Positions 33,596-41,890 are shown, counted from the stretch's first letter. The stretch: DNA of 43,002 nucleotides from Hydrococcus rivularis NIES-593 (GCF_001904635.1 NZ_MRCB01000028.1:23214-66215); one strand, 5' to 3'. Numbers and translations: made by a program. Notes: generated from the letters alone by a model not told the origin.

Positions 33596-34693
33596 GTGCC
33601 GCAATTTCTTTCGCTTCCTCTATTGAAGCTGCTTCTATTAGTCTTTATCCCTCTGTCGATCGCAGCCAAATGGTTGGATTGGGGAACTCTAGCCGTTTTT
33701 CTCACCTCAGCCTTAGCCATCGTGCCCCTGTCTCTTTGGTTGGGCACCGCTACCGAAAAAGTTGCTATTGTTACGGGGCCTTCTGTAGGCGGCCTAGTCA
33801 ACGCAATCTTTGGCAACGCAACGGTATTGATTATCACCCTTATCGCTTTGAGAGAGGGATTGGTCGATCTAGTTAAAGCTAGCATTACGGGCAGTATTCT
33901 CAGCGATTTGCTCCTGTTTTTAGGAGCAGGAATGCTAGCGGGTGGATTGCGCTACAAAGAATTAGAATTTCAGCCGATCCTGGCACGAGTCAATGGTTCG
34001 TCGATGACGCTGGCAGCCTGCGCGATCGCTCTCCCGACTATGGTAATCTATACCTCAAATGTAGTCGATGCTATCGCCATCACAAACCTCTCGATTATTG
34101 TGGCTACAGTGCTAGCAATCGTCTACGGTTTGACGCTTCTGTTTTCCCTAAAAACTCACAGCTATCTCTATGATGTCGGTTTAGCAGATGAAGAAAATTC
34201 TGACTTATCCGACACCGATAAGGCTAAAATGCCCTCTCTGAAAGTTTGGCTGTCAGTTTTGCTAGTATCGACCGTCGCGGTTGCCTACGAGTCAGAACTC
34301 TTCGTTGAAGTTGTCGAATCAGCCATACAGGGATTGGGACTGACTCCCTTATTTACCGGAGTCATTCTCCTGCCTCTCATTAGCGATGTTTCGGGAGTTG
34401 TTACCGTCGTTCGGCTAGCCCTCAAAAATAAGATGGATCTGACGGTTTCTGTAGCGATGGGAGATAGCCTGTTAATTTCCCTGTTTGTTGCGCCCTGTTT
34501 GGTGCTGGTGGGACAACTAATGGGTCAAGATATGGATCTCAATTTTAATCCCTTTGAAGTCGTCGCTCTAGCTGTTGCCGTCACGGTGTCGAATCTGATT
34601 AGCTTTAGCGGACATTCTAACTGGTTAAATGGCATCTTGTTACTGGCAACTTATATTATCTTAGGGGTCGCTTTCTACTACCATCCAGCTTAA
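33596..34693 (+). CDS. CAX-type calcium/cation proton antiporter with altered signature motifs
   Basis: A 365-aa membrane protein of the Ca2+:cation antiporter superfamily with about 11 transmembrane helices in two homologous halves separated by an acidic loop (about 195-212, ADEENSDLSDTDK). The expected signatures are present but altered. The first reads FGNATVLIITLIALREG (71-87) with Val77 where GNATE has the essential Glu. The second reads LISDVSGVVTVV (261-272) where GNAAEH is expected, losing its Glu and His. Acidic residues appear instead nearby (Asp264, Asp290, Asp104). It starts at GTG 33596 with GAGGGG 6 nt upstream. It probably sits in the plasma membrane. Whether it still exchanges Ca2+ is doubtful. 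Confidence 0.85.
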   Translation: MPQFLSLPLLKLLLLVFIPLSIAAKWLDWGTLAVFLTSALAIVPLSLWLGTATEKVAIVTGPSVGGLVNAIFGNATVLIITLIALREGLVDLVKASITGSILSDLLLFLGAGMLAGGLRYKELEFQPILARVNGSSMTLAACAIALPTMVIYTSNVVDAIAITNLSIIVATVLAIVYGLTLLFSLKTHSYLYDVGLADEENSDLSDTDKAKMPSLKVWLSVLLVSTVAVAYESELFVEVVESAIQGLGLTPLFTGVILLPLISDVSGVVTVVRLALKNKMDLTVSVAMGDSLLISLFVAPCLVLVGQLMGQDMDLNFNPFEVVALAVAVTVSNLISFSGHSNWLNGILLLATYIILGVAFYYHPA

Positions 34694-34842
34694 ATATCAT
34701 TGGCACTCGATTTCCATTGAGCCTCTACGAACAATCTTTCGCTGTCCTGCGTCAATCTATCAATCCTCAACTCGACGCGATCGCGCCGAGTTAACTATCT
34801 CTCCTAGTTTCATGCTAACTTTACACCTGGAGGGAGGAGATT

Positions 34843-36717
34843 TTGACCTTGAAGCTAGCTGATACGATTAAAGACTGGTGGCAATCGTTTGAAAAATCCC
34901 CTAAGAGTGCTTGGGTATTTTCGATTATCTGGTTAGCGTCTGTTTGCTGGCTGGCGTTTTTGTGGAATCTCGGCAGGATCGGATTGATTGACGAAACCGA
35001 ACCTCTATTTGCCGAAGCTGCCCGCCAGATGATTGTTAGAAGCGATTGGATTACGCCCTATTTTAATGAGGTAACGCGCTTCGATAAGCCGCCTCTGGTT
35101 TATTGGCTGATGGCGATAGGCTACAAGCTAATCGGAGTCAATGAATGGGCGGTAAGATTGCCTTCGGCACTAGCTGCGATCGCGATCGCAATTCTCTGCT
35201 TTTTTACCTTACGCTATTTTGGCTTCGCTACGCCTGCGGCAGCTCAAACGCACCAACTCAGAAGAACTCAGCGTCAATTATGGCTTTCTGCTTGGCTTGG
35301 GGCTGCGCTAGTGGCTCTCAACGCTCATACGATCGCATGGTCGCGCCTGGGCGTTTCTGATATGCTGCTGAGCGGGTGTATGGGAACGTCTCTGCTGTGC
35401 TTTTTTTGGGGCTATGCAGAAGAAGGAAAAAGGAAGAATGCTTTATTTTTCCTTCCCAATCCCTGGTATTTGGGTTTTTATGTATTAAGTGCGCTGGCAG
35501 TTTTGACAAAAGGCCCGGTTGGGATTGTTTTACCCGGACTAATTATCGTGACTTTCCTGCTTTATGTGGGGAGGTTACGGGAAGTTTTGCAAGAGATACG
35601 CTTGATTGGGGGAGGACTGATTTTTCTGGCTGTCTGCTTGCCCTGGTACGTTTTAGTCACGATAAAAAATGGAGAGGCTTTTCTTAATTCTTTCTTTGGC
35701 TATCATAATTTCGATCGCTTTACCAGCGTCGTTAACAATCATTCGGCTCCCTGGTATTTTTATTTTTTAATCGTACTGGCTTTATTTGCTCCTTGGTCGA
35801 TCTATTTACCTCTGGCTATTATGCGCCTTCGTTTTTGGCAGCGTTCTTTTTGGACTCAGCAGCCCCGTCGCGCTCATCTGAGTTTATTTGCGCTTTTTTG
35901 GTTTGTCGATATTTTTGTCTTCTTTACTATTTCGGTGACTAAGCTACCCAGCTATGTTTTGCCCTTGATTCCCGCTGCGGCGATCTTGGTTGCGTTGGTT
36001 TGGAGTAAAGAACTATCTCGCGATTCGCAATGCATTAGTTCGGAAAGTCGCTTCTTAAAAATTAATTATGGCTTGTTAATTAGTGCGAGTTTGAATATTC
36101 TTTTGTTGTTTCTTTTGGCTATAGTTTCTTTACAAATTCCTAGCTTAGTCGGCAGCGATGCCGCTATGGAGAATTTATCTGAGTTAATTCAGCGATCGGG
36201 AGTTCATTTACGTGGGGGAACGATCTGGGCGATCGCGGGTATTGTCAGTCTTTTTTTTCTCAGAAAAAGAACTTCTTGGCGTTGGATAATTGCCGCTAAT
36301 CTCGTCGGTTTTATTGCCTTTACGATCTTCTTTATCGATCCCGGCTATGCTTTGATGGATGCAACTCGTCAACTTCCCCTGCGGCAACTTTCTGAGGCGA
36401 TCGCTCAGGTAAGACAACCGGGAGAAAGGTTAATGATGGTCGGTTTCAAAAAGCCAAGCGTTGCTTTCTACACTCAACAGTCGGTTGGCTTTTTCTGGAC
36501 GTGCGATCGCTCGGCTACCAATTTTCTCCAAAATCTCGTCAATACCTCTCCTGATGACTCTACCGTTTTGATAATCGGGCAACCTGACGATATTGAAAAG
36601 ACTGGTTTGCAATCCCAAGATTATCGGGTGATTGAGGAAAAAGCACCCTATCAACTGATTCGGGTAGCAACGCGAAGAGCGCTACATTACTGCTTAAGGG
36701 ATAATAATGCAAATTAA
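34843..36717 (+). CDS. GT39/ArnT-like membrane glycosyltransferase
   Basis: A 624-aa polytopic protein with about 12 transmembrane helices, of the dolichyl-phosphate-mannose mannosyltransferase/ArnT superfamily, using polyprenyl-phosphate sugars as donors. The first periplasmic loop holds the catalytic acidic motif in LIDETEPLFAEAARQM (Asp-Glu) and FDKPPLVYWLMAIGYKLIG. AVLTKGPVG and a later soluble C-terminal part (about 540-624) are typical. Likely roles are glycosylation of lipid A, surface glycans or exported proteins; which one is not visible. It starts at TTG 34843 behind the very strong GGAGGGAGGAGA ribosome binding site. Same strand as the CAX gene, 149 bp downstream. Confidence 0.88.
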   Translation: MTLKLADTIKDWWQSFEKSPKSAWVFSIIWLASVCWLAFLWNLGRIGLIDETEPLFAEAARQMIVRSDWITPYFNEVTRFDKPPLVYWLMAIGYKLIGVNEWAVRLPSALAAIAIAILCFFTLRYFGFATPAAAQTHQLRRTQRQLWLSAWLGAALVALNAHTIAWSRLGVSDMLLSGCMGTSLLCFFWGYAEEGKRKNALFFLPNPWYLGFYVLSALAVLTKGPVGIVLPGLIIVTFLLYVGRLREVLQEIRLIGGGLIFLAVCLPWYVLVTIKNGEAFLNSFFGYHNFDRFTSVVNNHSAPWYFYFLIVLALFAPWSIYLPLAIMRLRFWQRSFWTQQPRRAHLSLFALFWFVDIFVFFTISVTKLPSYVLPLIPAAAILVALVWSKELSRDSQCISSESRFLKINYGLLISASLNILLLFLLAIVSLQIPSLVGSDAAMENLSELIQRSGVHLRGGTIWAIAGIVSLFFLRKRTSWRWIIAANLVGFIAFTIFFIDPGYALMDATRQLPLRQLSEAIAQVRQPGERLMMVGFKKPSVAFYTQQSVGFFWTCDRSATNFLQNLVNTSPDDSTVLIIGQPDDIEKTGLQSQDYRVIEEKAPYQLIRVATRRALHYCLRDNNAN

Positions 36718-36813
36718 GTTTTTGATTTTTTACTCAAATTGTAACGCGGACAAATTTTCAAAAATTTGCAATTCTTATTTTTTTCGCCTCTTTTCCCCCA
36801 TAAATTCCCCACT

Positions 36814-36864
36814 ATTTCCACAAGGAATTCTACTTTTTCCACAGTTTTCCCAGACTTTTCCACA
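36814..36864 (+). other. Array of three DnaA-box-like sites at 21-bp spacing
   Basis: Two exact TTTTCCACA nonamers and one ATTTCCACA, in direct orientation with start-to-start distances of 21 and 21 bp (two helical turns), next to A/T-rich DNA. TTTTCCACA is, from memory, the form of DnaA box described at cyanobacterial replication origins. No dnaA or dnaN gene lies nearby. Confidence 0.55.
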
Positions 36865-37030
36865 GGCAACTATGGCAAATTAAGTGTTTGCAATTGAGTG
36901 AGGAATTTCGCTTTTTGAATGATGCTAAATTGACAATACTGAGTTCTTGTAAAGATATGTAAAAAAAAGAGATTACAAAGCCTATTTTTTCGTAAATCTT
37001 GATTTTTTCTAAAGATTTTTGTAACATTTC

Positions 37031-37049
37031 GTAGCATTGACAATGCTAC
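37031..37049. promoter_or_regulatory. Perfect 19-bp palindrome upstream of DUF2811
   Basis: GTAGCATTG-A-CAATGCTAC, 9-bp arms with a single central base, 115 bp before the DUF2811 start. It overlaps a TTGACA (37037-37042) that could be a -35 box, although no good -10 lies at the right distance. It could be an operator or a small hairpin. Confidence 0.5.
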
Positions 37050-37163
37050 CCCATCTGAGCAAAAAATAGAGCCTACACCAAATAATTTTGCTTGAGGCTG
37101 GCTTAACTTTAGGTAAACAGAAAAGCCGAAAAAATTCTTTGTATTTATCTTTGAGGGATCTAA

Positions 37164-37391
37164 ATGAGTATATCCGTTAGCATTGTGGCAGAAATTCCTG
37201 AAGAACTACACGAATCACTGCAAAACTATCTAGAGACTCATCCAGCTTGGGATCAAGATCGAGTCTTTGCCGCAGCGCTTTCGCTATTTTTGTTAGAAAA
37301 TGAGAAGAGTCAAACCAATCCCCATTCTCAGGACTACTTTACCTGCGCCCGCGTTTACTTAGAAACGCTCCTCGGACAATCGAATTATTAG
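37164..37391 (+). CDS. DUF2811 family protein, 75 aa
   Basis: A small cytosolic protein. ISVSIVAEIPEELHESLQNYLETHPAWDQDRVFAAALSLFLLEN matches the DUF2811 pattern, a short family confined to cyanobacteria. It looks like a ribbon-helix-helix-sized fold (beta strand then helices), but no DNA-binding role is established. GAGGG lies 9 nt before the ATG. The pth gene starts 25 bp downstream, suggesting cotranscription. Confidence 0.8.
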   Translation: MSISVSIVAEIPEELHESLQNYLETHPAWDQDRVFAAALSLFLLENEKSQTNPHSQDYFTCARVYLETLLGQSNY

Positions 37392-37416
37392 CGATTAGCG
37401 GTCAGTAGTGCTCGTC

Positions 37417-38073
37417 ATGACTCAAGAAAACACCAGTCTTGTCATTCCCGAATTGATTGTTGGTTTAGGCAATCCCGAATCAAAGTACGACAGAACGCGA
37501 CACAATATCGGCTTTGAAGTTGTCGATCGCCTGGCGCAGTTCTGGCAACTTTCTTGGCAGCCTAACGGTCGCTTTCACGGGCTGTTTGCTGAAGGAATCG
37601 CTCCTGGCGGCAAAAAGATTCGCCTGCTCAAACCCCTAACCTATATGAATCGTTCCGGACAGTCAGTTCGAGCAGTAATAGATTGGTACAAAATGACTCC
37701 TCAGTCCGTGCTGGTCATTTACGATGATATGGACTTACCCTTGGGACGATTGCGGCTGCGCCTATCGGGTTCTGCTGGCGGACATAACGGCATGAAATCG
37801 ATTATCTCCCATCTCGGAAGCCAAAATTTTCCTCGCCTGCGCGTTGGAATCGGAAAATCTAATGGTAAGGTCGAGACGATTTCTCACGTTTTGGGGCGAT
37901 TTTCTCCCCAAGAAGCCCCCATCGTCTCTGAGGTACTCGATCTAGCCGTCAAAGCCGTAGAAACTTCTCTAAAAGAAGGCATCGCCAAAGCCATGAGCCT
38001 CTACAACAATCGTAGTGTGGCACCCTTGCCACTTTCAGTCACTCCAAAGGAGCCACTGATAACTGATAACTGA
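37417..38073 (+). CDS. pth: Peptidyl-tRNA hydrolase
   Basis: Releases tRNA from peptidyl-tRNAs that drop off the ribosome. The chosen start gives 218 aa. The core shows LIVGLGNPESKYDRTRHNIGFEVVD with the catalytic His (H in TRHNIG), LLKPLTYMNRSGQSV, IYDDMDLPLGRLRLR with the catalytic Asp, and GSAGGHNGMKSI. A GTG three codons upstream (37408) is possible, but the ATG at 37417 is simpler. The C-terminus extends past the domain (YNNRSVAPLPLSVTPKEPLITDN) into sequence made of actgataactgataact repeats, so the tail may be recently acquired from spacer repeats. Confidence 0.96.
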   Translation: MTQENTSLVIPELIVGLGNPESKYDRTRHNIGFEVVDRLAQFWQLSWQPNGRFHGLFAEGIAPGGKKIRLLKPLTYMNRSGQSVRAVIDWYKMTPQSVLVIYDDMDLPLGRLRLRLSGSAGGHNGMKSIISHLGSQNFPRLRVGIGKSNGKVETISHVLGRFSPQEAPIVSEVLDLAVKAVETSLKEGIAKAMSLYNNRSVAPLPLSVTPKEPLITDN

Positions 38074-38179
38074 AGGCACTCAAGGGCGATGCCTTCATTC
38101 AGAAAGGTAAAGCATGCGGTAGAATGGTCTATTGTACATTTAACGACATTAGATTGAGATATTTTTTTTGGAGGGGTCA

Positions 38180-38491
38180 TTGGAGTCACGATTTATTTTA
38201 AAAGTGCTTTGGTTGGATCAAAATGTAGCGATCGCAGTTGACCAAGTTGTGGGTAAAGGGACAAGCCCTCTGACTGTATATTATTTTTGGCCGCGCAATG
38301 ATGCTTGGCAACAGCTAAAAGAAGAGTTAGAAGCCAAACACTGGATCGCTGAAAACGAGCGGATCGAGATCCTCAACAAAGCCACAGAAGTGATTAATTT
38401 CTGGCAAGATCTCCGCAACCAAGGCAAGCACATCAGCATGGCTGAGGCGCAGGCTAAATTTCCAGAAGTCATCTTTACAGCCAGTAATTAA
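38180..38491 (+). CDS. 30S ribosomal protein PSRP-3 / Ycf65
   Basis: A cyanobacterial and plastid-specific small-subunit ribosomal protein (bS-type cS23). The conserved sequence is [23 protein letters not shown] followed by [28 protein letters not shown]. The frame can open at TTG 38168, but that codon overlaps the GGAGGGG ribosome binding site (38170-38176), so I place the start at the TTG at 38180, giving 103 aa beginning MESRFILKV, which aligns with the family. It is convergent with the surface-protein gene across a hairpin. Confidence 0.92.
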   Translation: MESRFILKVLWLDQNVAIAVDQVVGKGTSPLTVYYFWPRNDAWQQLKEELEAKHWIAENERIEILNKATEVINFWQDLRNQGKHISMAEAQAKFPEVIFTASN

Positions 38492-38563
38492 TGCTTAGGG
38501 AAAAAGATTAAAGTTAGTGGATTCCACCGTGCGGGGGCTGTCGTGGTTCGCCGCCGATTTTTT

Positions 38564-38599
38564 TAGTAGTAGAGTGCGCTTTTTAGCATCCTACTACTA
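38564..38599. terminator. Stem-loop between convergent genes
   Basis: TAGTAGTAG (38564-38572) pairs with CTACTACTA (38591-38599), extended inward past one mismatch by GTGC/GCAT (38574-38577 / 38586-38589). It lies 72 bp after PSRP-3 and 20 bp after the end of the minus-strand surface-protein gene, so it may block both transcripts. No T-run follows on the plus strand, and on the minus strand an A-run follows, so it is not a canonical terminator. Confidence 0.5.
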
Positions 38600-38618
38600 T
38601 TGTGAGCCTACCGAACTA

Positions 38619-39452
38619 TCAAAAATTCTGTTTAGAACTCTTCTTATCGAAGAGAAACGTATTGACCAAATAACCGATTCCTATTCCCGCTACTAAAATC
38701 GCCATTACAAATAACATTAATCTAGAAAGCGGAATGGAAAAAGAAGAAGCATGGGAAACCGAAGAAATCAGCGAAACTGAAGAGATAGCTCCCACTGCAT
38801 CGATATCAGCACCTCCCCAGCCAACCCATTCTCCATTGTTCCAGATGCCGTCGTGTTCTCCCTCTTCGGGATCGTCAGTGAGACGAACATAGGCAAAGTA
38901 GTCTTCCGGCCCCCATCCAAAAGCATCGATATCGATCCCACTGCGTTTTTTATCCGTCCGACCGACGGCATGCCAGGTCTTCCCGTCCTTGCTAATTTCG
39001 ACAAAGACCGATTCGGTTCTCTCGCCTGCTTCAAAAATCCATAAATCTAGAGCGCTATTGCCGCTTCCTGTCAAGGCATTGTTAGTAAATCGTAATGTAA
39101 GGCTGCCGCCGAGTCCCAGAGATACGTCGTGACGAGCCGATAGAGAAGCCAAAGGATGTCGCGGGTCAGTCGAATTGGGAGCGCCTAAAGCGCTTACGGC
39201 ATTGTTGAATGGTTCTTGAACGTTGGGGAGGCGATCGTCGTTAAGATAAATAACTGGCTCGTAGGAGACGATGGTATCGGCGAAAGAAACTTCCCCTGCC
39301 GGAAAGTCAACCCCATAAAACGTTGTCACTGGCGCGACCATCTCTTTGACGAACCCAACTGCCATAGCACCAAATGCCGCCAATAGCGCTAGAATAACGA
39401 GTCGACGTGCCAAGGTTGGCTTAGCGACTTTTGATAGCGTATTTACTGTCAT
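38619..39452 (-). CDS. Membrane-anchored surface protein with an OmpA-associated-type beta domain
   Basis: A 277-aa protein with an N-terminal hydrophobic helix (about 17-38), a large extracytoplasmic domain (about 40-235) and a C-terminal transmembrane helix (about 243-265) followed by FLFDKKSSKQNF. The domain holds LGAPNSTD, LGLGGSLTLRFTNNAL, LDLWIFEAGERTESVFVEIS.DGKTWHAVG and GWGGADIDAVGAISS, a pattern I recall from secreted or OmpA-linked proteins of marine bacteria. The acidic DDPEEGEHDG stretch may bind Ca2+. It starts 29 bp after the histidine kinase stop, so it is probably the third gene of that operon and a candidate sensor partner or output. No known function. Confidence 0.7.
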   Translation of the reverse strand: MTVNTLSKVAKPTLARRLVILALLAAFGAMAVGFVKEMVAPVTTFYGVDFPAGEVSFADTIVSYEPVIYLNDDRLPNVQEPFNNAVSALGAPNSTDPRHPLASLSARHDVSLGLGGSLTLRFTNNALTGSGNSALDLWIFEAGERTESVFVEISKDGKTWHAVGRTDKKRSGIDIDAFGWGPEDYFAYVRLTDDPEEGEHDGIWNNGEWVGWGGADIDAVGAISSVSLISSVSHASSFSIPLSRLMLFVMAILVAGIGIGYLVNTFLFDKKSSKQNF

Positions 39453-39481
39453 AACCGAATCTGCCTATGGTTGGTTATATT

Positions 39482-40840
39482 TTACTTGCTCGTTTGCATT
39501 GACTGAGCGCGAACTCCCTCAAGCGGCAATTCTCGCCGCTGTCCAGCAGGAAGGGAAGAGGTGGCGGCAGCATTCAAAGGCAAATATACGGTAAAGCAGC
39601 TCCCTACTTTCAACTGACTGTTGACCGTAATTTTTCCGCCATGACGCTGGGCGATCGCGACGGCAATAGACAGTCCCAAGCCCGTACCCCCTTCGCGACG
39701 AGAGCGGGCTTTGTCCGCTCTCCAGAAGCGATCGAACACGAACGGCAGTTCTTCGGGAGCGATCCCGATCCCGGTGTCTTTCACGTCAATGATGGCAAAG
39801 CGATTGTTTCTCATGAGGCGAAGTATCACCCGACCGCCGGAAGGCGTGTATTGAATGCCATTGCGCAGCAGATTAGAAAATAAACGACTCAATTGAGAGC
39901 GATCGCCGTCGATCGATACCGCAGCGAGTTCTTGGTAGTCGATCTGCACCCCCTTTTCTTGGGCAAAGGGACCGAACAAATCCACTAATTCCTGCAAAAT
40001 GGTATTGAGTGCGATTGGCGAGCGTCCCCCCTCAAACGCCGAACTCGGCGTATCGGTGCGAGCGAGAAATAGCAAATCTTCCGTCAGCTCGATCATCTGG
40101 CTGGTAGCAGAGGCGATCGCCGATAGCTTTTTAGCATCCTTGGGATGAATGCGTTCGGGATGGTTGCGCATCACGTCCACAGAGGCTTTAATCGCCGTCA
40201 GAGGACCGCGCAACTCGTGGGAAGCATCCGCCGTAAACTGTTTTAAGCGCTGAAAACTTTGCTCGACTGGCTCGATCGCCCGCTGACTCAGCCAGAAACC
40301 AGCCAAACCTACCAATCCCAGGGTCGTTACCGCCCCCATTCCCATTCCCCACAGCAGTTGGCTTTGGATCGCTTCGATTTCCTCTGTCGATTGACTGACC
40401 CGAATATAGCCTTCTAGGGAAGGAGAATTCGCCTCGGTGTCCCCTTCGGTGACGGGGATGGTGAAAGTCCGAATTTGTGCTGGTCTTTGCATCCGCTCGA
40501 TCGTCCAAAAACCGGGTCTTGGCGGTAGGGCTAAATTCAGCGTTCCTTTAGAGACGAGCGGCTGACCTTCTGCATCGAACCATTCTACGCTCTGTCGTTC
40601 TCGATAGAGGATCTCGCCCCAACTGACGCGATCGACATCCTCCAAATACCGCTCTTTTTTGGCTTTGACTTCGTTAAGAGACGGAACGGCAGATTCAGCG
40701 AGCGTTTGCAATTTCTTATCTAATTCGCGATAGAGACTGCGACTAAAAAAAACATAGACTCCCGTCCCAAAAAGACTCAAAATGGTAGCCATTGCAGTTA
40801 GATAGGACAATAAAAGTCGCCAGCGCAAATCTTGAAACAT
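39482..40840 (-). CDS. Two-component sensor histidine kinase, RppB/NrsS-like
   Basis: A 452-aa membrane sensor kinase. TM1 is at about 10-32 and TM2 at about 163-184, with a roughly 130-residue periplasmic sensor between. It continues directly into the dimerisation/phosphoacceptor helix with His208 in FTADASHELRGPLTAIKAS, then the HATPase_c domain with NLLRNGIQYTPSGG (N box), DTGIGIAPEELPFVFDRFW (G1/F) and GGTGLGLSIA (G2). The architecture resembles cyanobacterial RppB/NrsS kinases, but the periplasmic part cannot tell what is sensed. It follows the response regulator by 46 bp. The last 20 or so residues are a variable tail. Confidence 0.92.
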   Translation of the reverse strand: MFQDLRWRLLLSYLTAMATILSLFGTGVYVFFSRSLYRELDKKLQTLAESAVPSLNEVKAKKERYLEDVDRVSWGEILYRERQSVEWFDAEGQPLVSKGTLNLALPPRPGFWTIERMQRPAQIRTFTIPVTEGDTEANSPSLEGYIRVSQSTEEIEAIQSQLLWGMGMGAVTTLGLVGLAGFWLSQRAIEPVEQSFQRLKQFTADASHELRGPLTAIKASVDVMRNHPERIHPKDAKKLSAIASATSQMIELTEDLLFLARTDTPSSAFEGGRSPIALNTILQELVDLFGPFAQEKGVQIDYQELAAVSIDGDRSQLSRLFSNLLRNGIQYTPSGGRVILRLMRNNRFAIIDVKDTGIGIAPEELPFVFDRFWRADKARSRREGGTGLGLSIAVAIAQRHGGKITVNSQLKVGSCFTVYLPLNAAATSSLPAGQRRELPLEGVRAQSMQTSK

Positions 40841-40886
40841 CGGTCATAAGCTATTCAAAAAAACTGTCATAACTGAAGCGTTTGCA

Positions 40887-41564
40887 TTAAGGTTTTTGTT
40901 TGAGCCGATAGCCCAGACCATATACCGTCTCGATAAAATCAGCAGGTGCACCTGCCGCTTCTAGTTTTTGTCGCAAACTTCTGATGTGCGCTTTCACTGT
41001 CGATTCTTCGGGAATTTGGTCGAACGACCAAAGCTGTTCGAGAATTTGCGCCCGACTGAATACCCGACGACCGTGACGCAGGAAAAACTCTAACAAGCGG
41101 TACTCTGTGGGGCTGAGGGTTAAGGAACGGTTTTCATAGGAAACTTCGCAGGTACTTGGATCGAGACGCAACTCTCCCCACTCCAGCACGGGCGGAAGCG
41201 GCGAACTACCCCGGCGCATCAAGGCTCGAATTCGAGCCGATAATTCTTGTAGGTCAAAGGGCTTAACTAAGTAGTCATCGGCTCCCGCATCGAGTCCCAA
41301 AACGCGATCGCTAACTGTATCTCTGGCTGTTAGCATCAGGATCGGCGTAGTGCATCCTTGAGTGCGCAACCGTCGGCACAGATGGATTCCATCTATTTTA
41401 GGCAGCATCACGTCCAACAGGATCAGATCGTAGGTAAAGCTATCGACGAGATCCCAAGCTGCTTGTCCGTCATGGGCTACTTCTACAACATAGTGCTGGT
41501 CGGTTAGATCTTCTAGGAGTGCGTCAGCGATCCGCTCGTCATCCTCTACGAGTAAAATCTTCAT
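40887..41564 (-). CDS. OmpR/PhoB-family response regulator, RppA/NrsR-like
   Basis: A 225-aa response regulator. The receiver domain (1-115) has the acidic pocket EDDER, the phosphoacceptor Asp51 in LILLDVMLPKIDG, Thr79 and Lys101 (LVKPFD). The C-terminal winged helix (about 128-223) has LTLSPTEYRLLEFFLRHGRRVFSRAQILEQLW and VKAHIRSLRQKLE. It is first gene of the RR-kinase-surface protein operon and divergent from the GDSL esterase gene. It may act on its own promoter; a 16-bp palindrome (41748-41763) lies in the spacer. Confidence 0.93.
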   Translation of the reverse strand: MKILLVEDDERIADALLEDLTDQHYVVEVAHDGQAAWDLVDSFTYDLILLDVMLPKIDGIHLCRRLRTQGCTTPILMLTARDTVSDRVLGLDAGADDYLVKPFDLQELSARIRALMRRGSSPLPPVLEWGELRLDPSTCEVSYENRSLTLSPTEYRLLEFFLRHGRRVFSRAQILEQLWSFDQIPEESTVKAHIRSLRQKLEAAGAPADFIETVYGLGYRLKQKP

Positions 41565-41890
41565 CTAAACTTCATAATGAATCATGTTTTCTTTACCTAT
41601 AGTCATCCTATCTGAAACGCGGAAAAATCTGGATTAGTGCTTTATGAATTTAAAGTATACAATAGTCGCTCGTACCATTATGAGCAACGATTTGGGCGAT
41701 CGAGCACGTCTTGGTTTGCTGAAAAACTTCTCTGCAAAAGGCTCTAATCTCTCAATTGAGAGAGTTGGTGCCAGTAAACTCCGTCGGAGGAAAGAGCGGG
41801 GTTCGCTATAATATCCCAGCAAGCAGAAAAGTTCAATTAAATTTCCCTAATCTCAAAAATTTCAGAGAATTTTAACCAGTAAAAGCACTT
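41565..41890. promoter_or_regulatory. Divergent spacer between response regulator and GDSL esterase
   Basis: A 326-bp spacer with the 16-bp perfect palindrome TCTCTCAATTGAGAGA (41748-41763) and a TATAAT (41807-41812) without a good -35 at standard spacing. A minus-strand frame of 62 codons (41634-41822) has no support. Both outward promoters are expected here. Confidence 0.55.
41748..41763. promoter_or_regulatory. 16-bp perfect palindrome, possible operator
   Basis: TCTCTCAATTGAGAGA lies about 45 bp upstream of a TATAAT in front of the GDSL esterase gene and 184 bp from the response-regulator start. OmpR-family sites are usually direct repeats, so another factor is equally possible. Confidence 0.4.

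Larger units (their letters stand above)
36718..37163. promoter_or_regulatory. A/T-rich spacer with three DnaA-box-like sites and a perfect palindrome
   Basis: A 446-bp non-coding, strongly A/T-rich region. ATTTCCACA (36814-36822), TTTTCCACA (36835-36843) and TTTTCCACA (36856-36864) are in the same orientation with starts exactly 21 bp apart, and a weaker TTTTCCCAG lies between the last two. Further right is a 19-bp perfect palindrome (37031-37049). The end supplies the promoter and the GAGGG ribosome binding site of the DUF2811 gene. A 65-codon minus-strand frame at 36830-37027 is rejected. Confidence 0.6.

Noticed and set aside
36830-37027. Minus-strand 65-codon frame in the A/T-rich spacer
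   Set aside because: Lys/Ile/Phe-rich translation of A/T-rich DNA that runs through the DnaA-box-like array.
41634-41822. 62-codon minus-strand frame upstream of the GDSL gene
   Set aside because: Spans the palindrome and promoter-like TATAAT; no support as a gene.
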